In this document: positions 49,203-59,933 of the stretch, in pieces
Position numbering within the stretch: the first letter of the stretch is position 1
How the letters are laid out: each line of letters opens with the position of its first letter
Source of the DNA: Megalopta genalis
Taxonomy: Eukaryota; Arthropoda; Insecta; Hymenoptera; Halictidae
Direction: 5' to 3'
Assembly (NCBI RefSeq): GCF_051020955.1
Contig: NC_135018.1
Coordinates: forward strand, 744,001-808,000
Length of the DNA: 64,000 nucleotides
Program-made: the position numbers and the translations under genes
The notes under the pieces: generated by a model
What the model was told of the DNA's origin: nothing
What the model saw: the letters and a program-made list of their open reading frames with translations, nothing else
Databases searched by the model: none

Positions 49203-49320
49203 CTGTAATTTCTCTCTAATTGACACTGAGATTGTGCACAAAAATGGACAATTTGGGAAGTGGAGACACGATTATGTCTCCTCGAGCTCTGCAGCTCGTT
49301 TTTGTCGACAATTCGTAACT
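49203..49320. mobile_element. P1 MITE, left half only
   Basis: CTGTAATTTCTCTCTAATTG, AAATGGACAATTTGGGAAGT and GAGACACGATTATGTCTCCT form the left arm, followed by the loop TTGTCGACAATTCGTAACTA. It stops at the boundary of the 93-bp flank repeat at 49323, so the right arm is missing. Confidence 0.78.
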
Positions 49321-49322
49321 AC

Positions 49323-49415
49323 AGATCGTTTTATTAACCAATTTCCGTTTCAAAAGTTGGCTTTGGCGGTCGATGCTAATTGTAAGCAAGGTTTCTCTTG
49401 CACAGCAACTTTATA
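49323..49415. repeat. 93-bp flank repeat shared with 56383-56475
   Basis: AGATCGTTTTATTAACCAAT, TTGGCTTTGGCGGTCGATGC and GCAGCAACTTTATA recur at 56383-56475 with about ten differences. In both places the block leads directly into a P1 copy, and the similarity continues through that copy and then stops. Confidence 0.85.
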
Positions 49416-49632
49416 CAGTAATGTCTCCCTAATTGTCGCCTAAATTGTGCACTAAAATAGACAATTTGGGAAGAGAAGACGCGATTATTCGAGCCGCAAG
49501 GCTATTTTTTATAATTACCGAGTGTCAATAACCATAAAAACGAGAACCGCGAGGCTCGAACAATCGTATCTCCTCTCCCCGAATTGTCCATTTCTGTGAA
49601 CAATCTGAGCGTCAATTAGGGAGACATCACTG
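49416..49632. mobile_element. P1 MITE, full copy (duplicated with flank)
   Basis: TA precedes CAGTAATGTCTCCC and TA follows GGGAGACATCACTG. It shares the variants TTGTCGCCTAAATTGTGCAC, AATAGACAATTTGGG and ATTACCGAGTGTCAATAACC with the copy at 56476. Those variants are unlike other P1 copies, so these two are sisters. Confidence 0.93.
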
Positions 49633-49634
49633 TA

Positions 49635-50142
49635 TCTATATATTGGACTTATATCATTAATTTTAGCTCTGTATCTATAGCATCTACATATATTATCAAG
49701 CGGTGCTTTTATTCGCGAGATTTCAACGAACGAGGTTATTTTGTATATTTTCGAAAGTACAGACGTCTCTCCGTTTGAAAACCGCGCGGAGGCTAAAAAT
49801 ATTGGTGCCAGACCGTCCTCCATTAATACTAAATGGATCAGGTCTGTGATTGGATATTTAATTGCATTAATACTTACATGCCTGTTACAATCGTAAAATG
49901 TGATAAGATGAAACTTCCCTGATGACTTCGTCAATTTCTGCTTAATTAAGAATATGTGCACAAAGCATTTAACGATTTCACAGCGGAACCACGCAGGTTT
50001 ATTCGCATTCGCGTCTGTCCGTATTTACAATATCCGGTTAGAGAGACCGTACTTACGCGCCAGACAACTTTAACTTACCTTAAACATGTCAAGAAACAAA
50101 CGTTTCACAAACATAACATTACGTACTGTAAAACTGTAAATA
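49635..50142. other. No recognisable gene
   Basis: Short unrecognised frames only, between a P1 copy and a mariner element. Confidence 0.5.
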
Positions 50143-50718
50143 TTGGGTTGTCCAGAAAGTTCGTGCCGATTTTCGGTAGGTAGCGTGAGAGACCTGACCG
50201 AATATATCACAATTATTGAAAACAAATGACATGTGTACATATTCTAAAAGAGATAACTTCAGCCATATTTGGAAAAAAGCTTGATTACGATTCGTTAATT
50301 TTTATCAGTTTTGTACGCCTTAGAATATGGTGGCAAATAAAGTGCATTATAGGCATTTAATGCTTTTCTTTTTCCGAAAGGGCAAAAATGCCACACAAGC
50401 GGCAAATAGGATATGCGCTGTTTACGGCGAGGATGCTGTAGCCGAAAGAACTGTGCGGAAATGGTTTGCTCGGTTTAAAGCTGGAAATTTCAACCTTGAA
50501 GATCAAGAACGCCCAGGTAGGCCGTCCACCACAGACGAAGATATGATTAGAACAGAAATCGAGAATAACCCACGCTCAACATTACGTCAATTAGCAGGAA
50601 TGCTAAATAAATCAAAATCAACCATCCACGATCATACTGTGAAGCTTGGCTCCAATATTTAAATGAGCTGCGTTTTAATTTTCCTAAAAAATCGGCATGA
50701 ACTTTCCGGACAACCCAA
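50143..50718 (+). mobile_element. Internally deleted mariner element with both ends
   Basis: The element starts TTGGGTTGTCCAGAAAGTTC after a TA (50141-50142) and ends with the inverted counterpart before a TA (50719-50720). The 31-bp terminal repeats differ at two positions. It contains an intact frame for the DNA-binding half of a mariner transposase (50327-50662). The catalytic half is missing: the frame stops shortly after the second helix-turn-helix, and only about 56 bases separate the stop from the right end. Full mariners are about 1.2-1.3 kb, so roughly 0.7 kb is deleted. Movement would need a transposase from elsewhere. Confidence 0.95.
50327..50662 (+). CDS. Mariner transposase, N-terminal DNA-binding part only
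   Basis: An ATG start leads into 111 uninterrupted codons. Residues 8-52 match the first mariner helix-turn-helix (LMLFFFRKGKNATQAANRI, then RTVRKWFARFKAGNF). Residues 57-70 form the usual linker with RPGRPSTTD, and residues 71-108 form the second helix-turn-helix (STLRQLAGMLNKSKSTIHD). Mariner proteins of about 340-350 residues normally continue into the DD34D domain; here the protein ends with VKLGSNI. All catalytic aspartates are absent, so it cannot cut DNA. It could in principle bind its own terminal repeats and compete with active transposase; that is inference. The absence of stops or frameshifts suggests a young copy or selection. Confidence 0.9.
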   Translation: MVANKVHYRHLMLFFFRKGKNATQAANRICAVYGEDAVAERTVRKWFARFKAGNFNLEDQERPGRPSTTDEDMIRTEIENNPRSTLRQLAGMLNKSKSTIHDHTVKLGSNI

Positions 50719-50720
50719 TA

Positions 50721-53046
50721 TCATAAATGTGTATTTTATGTGGCAGCAGCTATCCCGCCAGATTTAATAACATGTTAACGTTGTTAGATAGTGTGTATAT
50801 CTTTTTTATTAAGAACATTTAAAGCGTCGCTTACAATCGTTAATTCATTCGCCCGAAAGAATGCTGAAACAAACAAACGCGCGTTAGCCGACAATTGCGT
50901 GGATCAACTAACGGAAAAAAGTGATTGAACTTTTAAATTTAATCCATCCAAGTTGAACTTTGTCGATGTTTATCGCTTCCTCTTCGATCATTCCACTCGC
51001 GTCTACGCGAAGATAACCCGAATAGCTGAAAAATCATAATAACAAAGTTATGTACGTCGATTTGAATTCCTGACGTCATTTACCCAGCTACTGGACACTC
51101 GTGCATATAATTATTATTATATAATTATATAATAATAAATAATATAATAATAATATAAATATAATAATATAAAAATAATAATAATAAATTATTATATAAT
51201 TCCTCGAGGAACCTCCCTCTTCGGTTTTCTTTCCAAGCCGAGCGTCGATTAGGAAAAATTCGTCGTGATTTCTTCAAATCACAGCGAAACATAGTTAAGC
51301 GACTCGCGAAAATCGATCCGGATTCGGCGTCCGTTACAGCCGATAAAAATCGGCGTCGGGAAACGTCGATGGATGAGTAAAAAATTTCGCATAAAAAAAA
51401 AAAGAAAGTATCGCGGTCACGAAAGGGTTGATTCACTTATCGTCGCGATAAGGGGCGCGCAATCTCTCTCGGAATCGGGCGTCGCGCATAATTCCGAGTA
51501 GCGTGCAATAAAAAAGAAACGAGTTTCAGTCTCGATGGAAGCGGGTCAAGTCGAAATAGATATAGATAGGTTGGTAAGCAAGCGAGCACACAGGAGGATG
51601 ATAGAATGGGCCTATGCATTCGTCCGGTAAATAGCGTGATTGATCGATATTATATTCATAACAGGCAACGACTTGTCATCAATCATAGCCCGTCGCACAT
51701 AACTGCGGTTCTCTGTAATATACCTGCCTAGCTGGTATAATACATTACGCTTCCAGTCCGTACACCGGGTGTTCTAAAATCATTTACTCGTAGGCGTCGC
51801 GAAAGTTTTTGCTCGGTCAACATTTAATAACGGAAAATCGCTGTAATTACGGGAAACTGCGGGAACGTGTTCTTCGCGGTGAAAATCCTCGCGCCTCGCT
51901 GCCCGTGATATTTTCGATCGCCTCCGCGGCGCATTTTATAAACACCGATTATAAACGAAAATTTGAATTTAGCCGACGGAAAGGAAGACCAAAGGGGGGG
52001 GGGGGGGGGAACAGCGATATCGAAACGTTTCGATCGTTCGAAAAAATTCGGCCGGACCAATTATCGGTGCCGTTATTAGATAAAAGGTATTCGTGCATGC
52101 GCGATTACTATGCTAACCTAATGCCTGCCGTGCAGGCATGGAATCGTAACGTGACATTAGCATTCGTAATACACGTTGACAGTGTATAGGCTCTGTGCAA
52201 CGCGAACGTTCGGATACACGATAGGGTCGGGTCGTTTATATCAATTTTAAAATTCTTATCGTAGCATTGTAAAGAAGTAGATTTTCAGGTTACAATATCG
52301 TGCGGCGCATGCGATATTCTTGTCGAATGATTGAGAGAAAACTCGCCGAAATAAAATGCCGATTTGACGCAACACGCGATTAAACGCGGTTCGGTTAAAA
52401 CTGATATCCCGGTGATAAGAAACTGAAACACGCGGATTGAGAAATATGATCGATCACGGTTTATTAATAACTCCGCGCGATTATTAATGAGCTGGAAAAA
52501 ATACCTGAGATAAGCTTCGTCCCATAAATCTGTTAAATTCCGCGATGCTTTTGCCACCAATTGTTCGTCGATACGTGTCGTTACGTATTATGCGTGTATA
52601 CGTTGTTACATCGCTTACACGTGTCATTCAAATAACTACTTAGCAGTAATTATAGCGAAGATCGTTAACATTTTCTGAACGGTCAGCGATGTTATTTAAG
52701 TTTCTTCATTTAATTTTCTCCGATTGAATTCTCGTGTCTAATAAACGCTGCATTCGGTTTTACAATTTTATGTGAAATAAAGCATTGCTTGCAAAGGACT
52801 TCGACTAGAAAATATTAGAATTATTAGATTTAGATTAGATTATTGGAAATATTAAATATGTCGTTTCTGTGATTTAGAATTTTGTTAAAAAATATCGATT
52901 GCCGCCCTTGCGTCTAGAAAATTGGCGCAAACGAATATGGCTTAGCTTATTAACCCTTGCGTACACAATTTTAACATTGAATTTTAATTTTCAGCACTCG
53001 AAGGGTTAAACGCAAAATTTTTCAATGCGATATATGTATATCATAC
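50721..53046. other. No recognisable gene; AT patch and G-run inside
   Basis: An AT-only patch spans about 51105-51200. A run of 16 consecutive G lies at 51994-52009. A sequence like a degraded transposon end (ACCGGGTGTTCTAAAATCAT) lies at about 51765. Frames up to 126 codons (51809-52189) are not recognisable and cross the G-run. Confidence 0.5.
51994..52009 (+). repeat. Homopolymer of 16 G
   Basis: This is an uninterrupted G run inside otherwise ordinary sequence. It can form a G-quadruplex and is prone to length error in both replication and sequencing. Confidence 0.9.
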
Positions 53047-53050
53047 ATAC

Positions 53051-53307
53051 GAGCCGTTTATTTTGAAAGTGACCTAAGTCCATTTATTTGAAAATCCAGA
53101 TATTCAAGGTTTTTACGTTTTAATAAATTTAAAAATATTGCCAATTGATAACATGGTGGTATAATGTTTTTGTGTTCCTAAGGGTCACCGCGTTCTTTCA
53201 GCTTCGCTGACATGAAATTATATGTATAACGCGGAAATGTGAATATTAAAACAGCTAGCTCGGTGTTTTTGAAAAATGGCTTAGGCCACTTTCAAAATAA
53301 ACGGCTC
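53051..53307. mobile_element. P3 MITE with ATAC target duplication
   Basis: GAGCCGTTTATTTTGAAAGT opens and TTTCAAAATAAACGGCTC closes the element; ATAC flanks both sides (53047-53050, 53308-53311). The interior differs from the other P3 copies (for example GGGTCACCGCGTTCTTTCAG), so this 257-bp copy may be a distinct subtype sharing the same ends. No coding frame is present. Confidence 0.9.
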
Positions 53308-53311
53308 ATAC

Positions 53312-54280
53312 GTACGTGTACGTATATATCTGATGCGTGTCTAGTCGCGAGGCCCACTCCTGCAAAGGTTAATAGAAAACGACGGAGATACAATAGGGTT
53401 TGAGTGCCTAATTGTAAAATGATTGTCTTCGAATTTCCATTTGTTAGTGCCGGTAGGCAGGCATTCATATGCGGCTCCGCGTGTTGATATTGTAGCCTGA
53501 TGGGCTGACGCGTGACAGTGAGTTCAGCGCTGACAACGGTAGTCTTCTCTCCCTGCCACTCGAAGGCTCTCAGGTAATGCGATCCCGGCAGCCTAAATAA
53601 ACAGGTTAGAATAAATAAGAGCTATTCTAAACGTCAGTTCAGTGTTTACGTAGCTGTCAGGGAGGTGAAGGGCACTCTCAGTCTCGAATGGTTATCGAAT
53701 CGGCCGTTTGCAGCCCTCTTCCTGTACGCGGCACCATCGTCCACACCACTGTCATTCCCGTAATATTTTTATGAATGGAACGTCGCCGCTCGTGATACCG
53801 TGCAGCCAGGAACCGAAAAGAGACAAACAGATTGCCCTAAGCTTTATAAACACGATTAGAAAGTCCACGGTCGCTGCGTATAGGGGAGATAGAAATTAAC
53901 ATCTCGTTGGTAATATTTCTTTCCGAGCGAGACGAGAACGATTATTATTTCTGTCAGAATGTTCTGACAAATGTTCCGTCGTAGATGAATTAAAATTTGT
54001 GCCAGTGAGAAATTCTGACCGATGTGTCAGCTTGCATTTCAATCGTGGTTTCTTGTGCAAATAAATGTTCTGCGCCAATTGCAAAAATGTTCTATCTGTC
54101 TGAACAGCTTTATTTGCAAAACACTGCGAGAACGTTGTTAAATTTGAATCATTTTGTACTATATTTATATTACTGTATTGAATTCGCAATAATCACAGTA
54201 AATAAGAATATGCTTGACTTTATTTTGAAAGCTAAAAATAAGAGAAAAGTTGTGCAGAATTAGTTGTGCAGAAGAAAAAG
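53312..54280. other. No recognisable gene
   Basis: Overlapping short frames on both strands only (53896-54189 minus, 97 codons, unrecognised). No RNA gene was seen. Confidence 0.5.
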
Positions 54281-54595
54281 CTCGCCTCTCATTGGCCAGC
54301 GATTTTCGTTAATAAAAAAGTTACGGTAATGTCTCTCCAATCGACGCTCAGATTGTCCACGAAAATGGACAATTTAGGAAAAGGAGATGCGATTGTTCGA
54401 GCTTCGCGGTTTGTTTTTATAGTTACGAGTCGTCAACGATTATAAAAACGAGAGCTGCGAGGCTCGAATAATCGTGTCTGCTCTTCCCAAATTGTCCATT
54501 TCTCAAGCCACAATCCGAGCGTCAGCAAGGGAGACGTTTCACTGACCACAGGAATCATCCCCTTGCGTGCGTTAACATAATTACGGGGCTCCCTG
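54281..54595. mobile_element. Degraded P2 MITE split by a P1 insertion
   Basis: CTCGCCTCTCATTGGCCAGC followed by GATTTTCGTTAATAA (54281-54315) is the right-centre of P2. CAGGAATCATCCCC, GCGTTAACATAATTACGG and GCTCCCTG (54549-54595, then TA) are its right end, of the subtype seen at 3351. A P1 copy occupies 54324-54544 between them. The left arm of P2 is missing, and the arm segment next to the insertion is partly lost. Confidence 0.75.
54324..54544. mobile_element. P1 MITE, full copy inside P2
   Basis: TA precedes CGGTAATGTCTCTCC; the right end reads GGGAGACGTTTCACTG followed by AC instead of TA. The arms GAGATGCGATTGTTCGAGCT and GAGGCTCGAATAATCGTGTC are complementary, with loop TAGTTACGAGTCGTCAACGA. 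The length is 221 bp. It sits within P2 sequence and is therefore younger than it. Confidence 0.9.
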
Positions 54596-54597
54596 TA

Positions 54598-56382
54598 GCT
54601 GTCGTTACGAACAGATTATTATCCAATAATCTAGCTCGAATCTAGCAACTTTTCCTCCGCACAATTTCGCCCGACAATCGTCGCAACCGCGTTCGTAGAA
54701 AATGTTGCATAGCGCGGTTCGTTCGATCGTCGGTTCGCGGAATAACTTTCACGCACAATAACAATATCCGCGAGGTGCCAATTATGACGCAATTGTCAGG
54801 AACGTTTATTGTGTCGAAAGCGAGCTGCCTGGCAGCACAATGCGCGGCGGCCGTTGCGTCGCGTTTAAGTTTCGCGTTCTTGAAATATATACGCGCCGTG
54901 GCTGAATAAAGAAAACGTGGGCACGACGCGCGACTCGCGACGGGGCACGGTGAAACAGCGGTAACGCCCGAAGTTCCGCGATAATATCGATGGCATATTT
55001 AACAGGCATTGTCAAGCGAAATTACAAAAGACAGAAAAACGGAGCAGCCGCCGGGCGAGGCGGATGGCGCAGCGAGGAACAGCGCGGCGAAAGAAGCAAA
55101 TAAAATTGAAAGTTGACGTCTGGCCGCGCGATCCTCTCTCGCTCGTAGTCTTTCTGTAGTCTGTCAGCATGACACCGAGCGACGCCTTCTTTATTATACA
55201 TTCAATTATTAGGCGCTGCGCATGACAAGCGCTATTGCATATTTATATCTACCATCCGAGGCGAGTTCAGCCGGATAAGGGGGTTCCTGACAACCCGTCA
55301 CGAACATACGTTAACATTCTTAATAACGCACTCCTCTATATGCGCGTGCGCTCGCGCGCGCAGCCACCGCGTCTACACGGGGCCACGCATATGTAGAAAT
55401 CGCACGCGGAGGGATGCGCGCGCGCGCAAACGCGTACACACGCACGCGTGTGCGAGCCGAGCGCGTCGCATACGCGGTGATATAAAACACACGTTTACAT
55501 AGTGGCAATGTACGTGCAGAAACCGTACCGCTGCAGTATAATTTCAATACACGAGGAAGCTATCAGCCTTTATAACCTGTTTATTACGATAATACCGTAA
55601 ATTTGCATCGCGTGTTCCCCGTAATCGCTTGCCGTGGCGGATGTCATATTACGTTAACTACAGTAGTTAAATAGGCATCCCGGGAATAGGCCCAAACTGG
55701 TATACCGAGGAATTTGCGTTCGTCCTATGTGGCTGCACACACGCGTAAGGGTATCGATTTCAGAACAGTTTAATGAATTTTCTGCGTTTTAGAGGCTCCG
55801 TCGTCGTCCTCGTCGTCCCACGGTAAATAATTATCGCGAAGTCTGGCATTACCCGTTTCGGTTCCCCTCCTACCCCCCGTTAAACCTTATTGTACTTTTA
55901 TCGGGCAACGCGTGTCCGATCAATTTTCTTATTTACTTTAATCGTGTAGCCTGCCGACGGGAAGCTCGCGTTTACTTTTACTTAAAAATGTCGCGCTCGA
56001 TACAAAATTGCCCGCAGAATTGACGAGTTCCTTCTCATTTCGCGACGCTTGCAATCTATTTGCGCACATCCTCGATAAACTGGGGCTGTTAATTGTACGT
56101 TTGTTAGTAGAGAAACGCGCGAACTCTATTTTATAGCGTATCGTATATTTTATAGCGACAGAGAAGGAAAGCGATACGAGTTTTATTAAACTTTCTCGTT
56201 TCATCGAATGACTCGAAATTTATTTATTATGTGTAAAAGGAAATGAACGAGTTAGAATAGAATATTCGAAGATCTTTTAAAACGGAAAAATATTTTTCAG
56301 CACGATAACGGGGTTGAAAAGATGCTATTTTTTAATTTCTTTCGTCATCCCGATCAATTGCAATTTAAACGAAACAATGTTT
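54598..56382. other. No recognisable gene; CG-rich patch inside
   Basis: Sequence at about 55325-55470 is rich in alternating CG and CA (GCGCGCGCGC runs), with Z-DNA potential. The remaining frames are short and unrecognised. Confidence 0.5.
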
Positions 56383-56475
56383 AGATCGTTTTATTAACCA
56401 ATTTCCGTTTCAAAAAGCGGCTTTGGCGACCGATGCTAATTGTAAACACGGTTTCCCTTGCGCAGCAACTTTATA
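56383..56475. repeat. 93-bp flank repeat, second copy
   Basis: This is the partner of 49323-49415: AGATCGTTTTATTAACCAAT, GCGGCTTTGGCGACCGATGC and GCAGCAACTTTATA. It again leads directly into a P1 copy. Confidence 0.85.
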
Positions 56476-56689
56476 CAATAATTTCTCCCTAATTGTCGCC
56501 TAAATCGTGCACTAAAATAGACAATTTGGGAAGAAGAAACGCGATTATTCGAGCCGCAAGGCTATTTTTATAATTACCGAGTGTCAATAACTATAAAAAC
56601 GAGCCGCAAGGCTCGAACAATCGTGTCTCCTCTTCCCAAATTGTCCATTTTTGCGCAGAATCCGAGCGTCAGTTAGGGAGACATTACTG
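56476..56689. mobile_element. P1 MITE, full copy (duplicated with flank)
   Basis: TA precedes CAATAATTTCTCCC and TA follows GGGAGACATTACTG. Arms such as GATTATTCGAGCCGCAAGGC and GCCGCAAGGCTCGAACAATC face each other across TTACCGAGTGTCAATAACTA. It is the sister of the copy at 49416. The length is 214 bp. Confidence 0.93.
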
Positions 56690-56691
56690 TA

Positions 56692-58424
56692 CATCGCTTC
56701 GAATCGCTAAATAAGTTGGTCTACACGTGACGTCTACACGTGTTCCGCGGATTCTAAACGGCGCGCAGCCCGGTTCTGCAAAATAACGTAATATTTATGT
56801 TTTTCGTATTCAAAGTAGAAAAATCCGAGCCAAGGTAGTAGCTTTTTCGTCAACAAAATGCTGAACTCCGATCGTATATCAGACACCGCCCACGGCGACC
56901 GTGGCTCCGTAAAAAGAACAAAAACTTTCTTATTTTCCCGTGGCCATGGCCGCCTGCTTTGATATACGATACGTTTGTACCGTGTCGGCCAAAGCCTTCG
57001 AAAGCCGACCATCTACCGTAACAGCATTTTTATGCTAAACTGGACGGTGCAACTGACAAGAATTGACAGAGTTCGAAAAACAGCTGACAGTCCGCCATGG
57101 GACCACTCCTCTATCCGACAGCGGTAAATTTTGAACTGTCTCTCGGCCATCTCTTTTTTTTCCGTACGCTGCCTTTGCAAAATAAATGCTCGCCCCGGCT
57201 CTCCACCATTACACGCACGCGTTTCCCTATTGCAAGTCTATTAATACGATAACCGGACCGAATAAATTCAGAATTATTCCGCTGTTCGATCGGCTGCCGT
57301 TGTTAGAGCAATCGCTGCGCTCCTATAAATACGCTTAGGCTCGTTTCGCGTGTAGAAACGTAAGCGGTTTCTTTTTTATAAAGAGCACCGGCGCGTCGAA
57401 CAACCTAATAACAAAGCAAACAAATTCCTTCGCAAGTCGGATCGTCGATGAAACAATTTTTTCGATATAATTCGCACGTATTAGCACTTTCTCTGTGCAA
57501 CTAATTCTCGAGAGTTAAATAGCACACAGGATATATCAGTCACGTGCAGCAAAGAGCACGTCGACGTAATAATAATCGCCGTGCCCACGTAATCGATGCC
57601 TCCGCAAAGAATTTCCTTCTTGCTAAAGGTAATAGAAAAACGAGCGGCAATTCTAATCGCGACGAACGATTCCTTGGAATCGCCGCATAGAATCGGCTGA
57701 ACGTTCGACCGTAACAGTTAAGCACGAATTTACGTTTGACACAAGAGTGATTCATGGATGACTCGGCGCAATCGACAAAAAGTAATTTCCGTTAATCACG
57801 CTATTACATGTCAGCGAACAATTTGCCACGCCTAAAAGGTAGCGCAAGAAAGATGTAATCGCGATATTAGCGCCGATATGTTCGCCAACTGTTAAATCGG
57901 TGTTACATCGCAAAGAAGCTTATGTTCTCCGGGTAACACGCCGGTAGCCGTGTAACGTAACCTTAGTTAAGCTTACCGACGCAACTCATTGTCAGTTCGA
58001 GTTCCGAACCGAAGGGGGAAAAAAAGACAAAGCTGTAAAGCCGATTCGTATCCGTACAGTCGTGGAAATAGACGAAATTTATTCTTCCCGTTTTATATTC
58101 CATGTTAGACGCGCCGTGCAACGGCGTCCATCCCCGAAGATATTTCCGACGCGTTTTACACAAACTCGTCCGCTTAACGTATTCATTTATTCGTCGCTCT
58201 AAGAGCAAATTAGCCGATGTCACCGGCCGATCTCTACAACGATGTGTATTATTTGCGCGTTGCCAACAAATGTGTTTTCACTGTGACGGCACGTAACGCA
58301 AAATTATATTGTATTTAGTGCAAACATTTTTCACATTAATCGCCATCGACGTGTTTCGATTTGTGTCGCACAATTTTTACATCGGCGATGCAGAAACTGT
58401 CGAATCAGTTGCCAAAAAACGTAT
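56692..58424. other. No recognisable gene
   Basis: Frames of up to 92 codons (56734-57012 minus) show no recognisable domain, and no RNA gene was seen. Confidence 0.5.
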
Positions 58425-58675
58425 TATATTACAATATTATATTACAATATTATATATTACAATATTATATTTTAATATTATATTACAATATTATATTACA
58501 ATATTATATTACAATATTATATATTACAATATTATATTTTAATATTATATTACAATATTATATTACAATATTATATTACAATATTATATTACAATATTAT
58601 ATTAGAATATTGTATTAGAATATTATATTACAATATTTTTTTTTTATATTAGAATATTATATTAGAATTTATCAT
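58425..58675. repeat. ATTACAATATTAT satellite with 67-bp higher-order unit
   Basis: About fifteen units of ATTACAATATTAT repeat in tandem. The variant TTTTAATA appears at 58470 and again at 58537, with matching context, giving a higher-order spacing of 67 bases. The array has no stop in two frames and yields repetitive Ile-Leu-Gln-Tyr-Tyr peptides, which are artefacts. Confidence 0.9.
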
Positions 58676-59279
58676 AGATTAATATAATTATAATAAATAA
58701 AAGACGACTGCAACATCATATAGATATAAATTACATAAATTTAGCAATTCAACGATTTTCCAGTCGACGTTTAGCGTTGCAAAAGGAATCACCAGGAGAA
58801 TAAAAAATTATTGAAAAATTGACACGTTTTATTTCATCGAATATCCGGGGGCCTCGTAAGCGCTCCTTCGAAACCAATTTCCCGTACGCTGAAATAAATG
58901 AGATTCTCTGTAATTACGGTAACACCCCTTCACCGCCGCTCGACCGAACGTTTCAGACGGGCTACAACAAAGTTTGAACGAGCGGTGCGCGCTCTGTACG
59001 TGCACGCGTTTTTCATATAACCGAGGGGTTTGCACCTTTTGAAGTCGGATACCATGCCGTCGCTGTCGTCACTGCCAAACTAAGGTCGGCCTTCATTGTA
59101 CGCGGCTATAGAGGAGTACAGGACAGGGGGGACGCACGAATATCAATGTAAAGTGAGACGGGTCCTGAACTGGGAGCAATCTCGACAGTGCATCGGCCAA
59201 CGGATGACAGGTATCGACCTGGATCAACATCGTTTTCCTGTAAAGTGCCACCAGCCTTGTCCCATCCTCTCGCTTGCGC
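58676..59279. other. No recognisable gene
   Basis: Short unrecognised frames only; nothing was identified. Confidence 0.5.
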
Positions 59280-59319
59280 ACTCGGTCTCCCTCTCTCTCT
59301 CTCCCTCTCTCTCTCGCTC

Positions 59320-59352
<33 letters not shown>
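59280..59352. repeat. (CT)n microsatellite
   Basis: CTCTCT repeats with occasional CCTCT and GCTCT interruptions; it is the pyrimidine-strand counterpart of the GA tracts elsewhere. It opens long Ser/Leu and Arg/Glu frames that are not genes. Confidence 0.92.
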
Positions 59353-59353
<1 letters not shown>

Positions 59354-59933
59354 CCTTCTCCCTTTCCTCTCTGTATAGTGCTCCTTCCTGTCTGTTCACC
59401 GCACGTCTCTTCCTAGTCTATAACCCAGGGCGTGTGTGTACACGCTTCCACGGACAGAGAGAGAATTATTATCCGGCCACTCTACTCCGCTACCTACCGT
59501 GTTTCTTGATTACTATCGGCGCAGCTGCGCCCACAATTTGTGTTTCCCGTCAACCGAGCGTAAGAGAGCCGTCCGTCAACGTCGTGCCCATAACGATGCC
59601 AGCACCCTCCGCTAAGACGCCGCTGATAGTTTGATATAGACGCGTATCCATCATAACTTCTGTAGGATCCTTTTGCGTACGGATTCGCCATTTCCATTCG
59701 CCTGTACGCTTCTCTCTCTTCTTTTGTTCACGAGCTTTGCAACTTCGCGTTAGTTCGACGGGATTCGTCGCGTTTATGGCGAATACTCGCCGTTTTGCGC
59801 TTCCACGACTTGTCCTTGGATTCTCGAATCTGGGAAATTAAAGCACGTTATCGTTACGTATGTTATCGGTTAGGCCGCGGATTTCTGTGCGAAATAAAAA
59901 TTGTTCGAGTCGATTGCAAGACGATAGAAACTA
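59353..59933. other. No recognisable gene
   Basis: Frames here extend from the CT tract and are unrecognised. No RNA gene was seen. Confidence 0.5.

Noticed and set aside
51760..51790. ACCGGGTGTTCTAAAATCAT as a P2-like transposon end
   Set aside because: Only about ten bases resemble the CAGGGTGTCCC end; no arm or right end follows.
58309..58618. Frames encoding repeated Ile-Leu-Gln-Tyr-Tyr
   Set aside because: They are translated AT satellite repeat units; both frames read the same tandem array.
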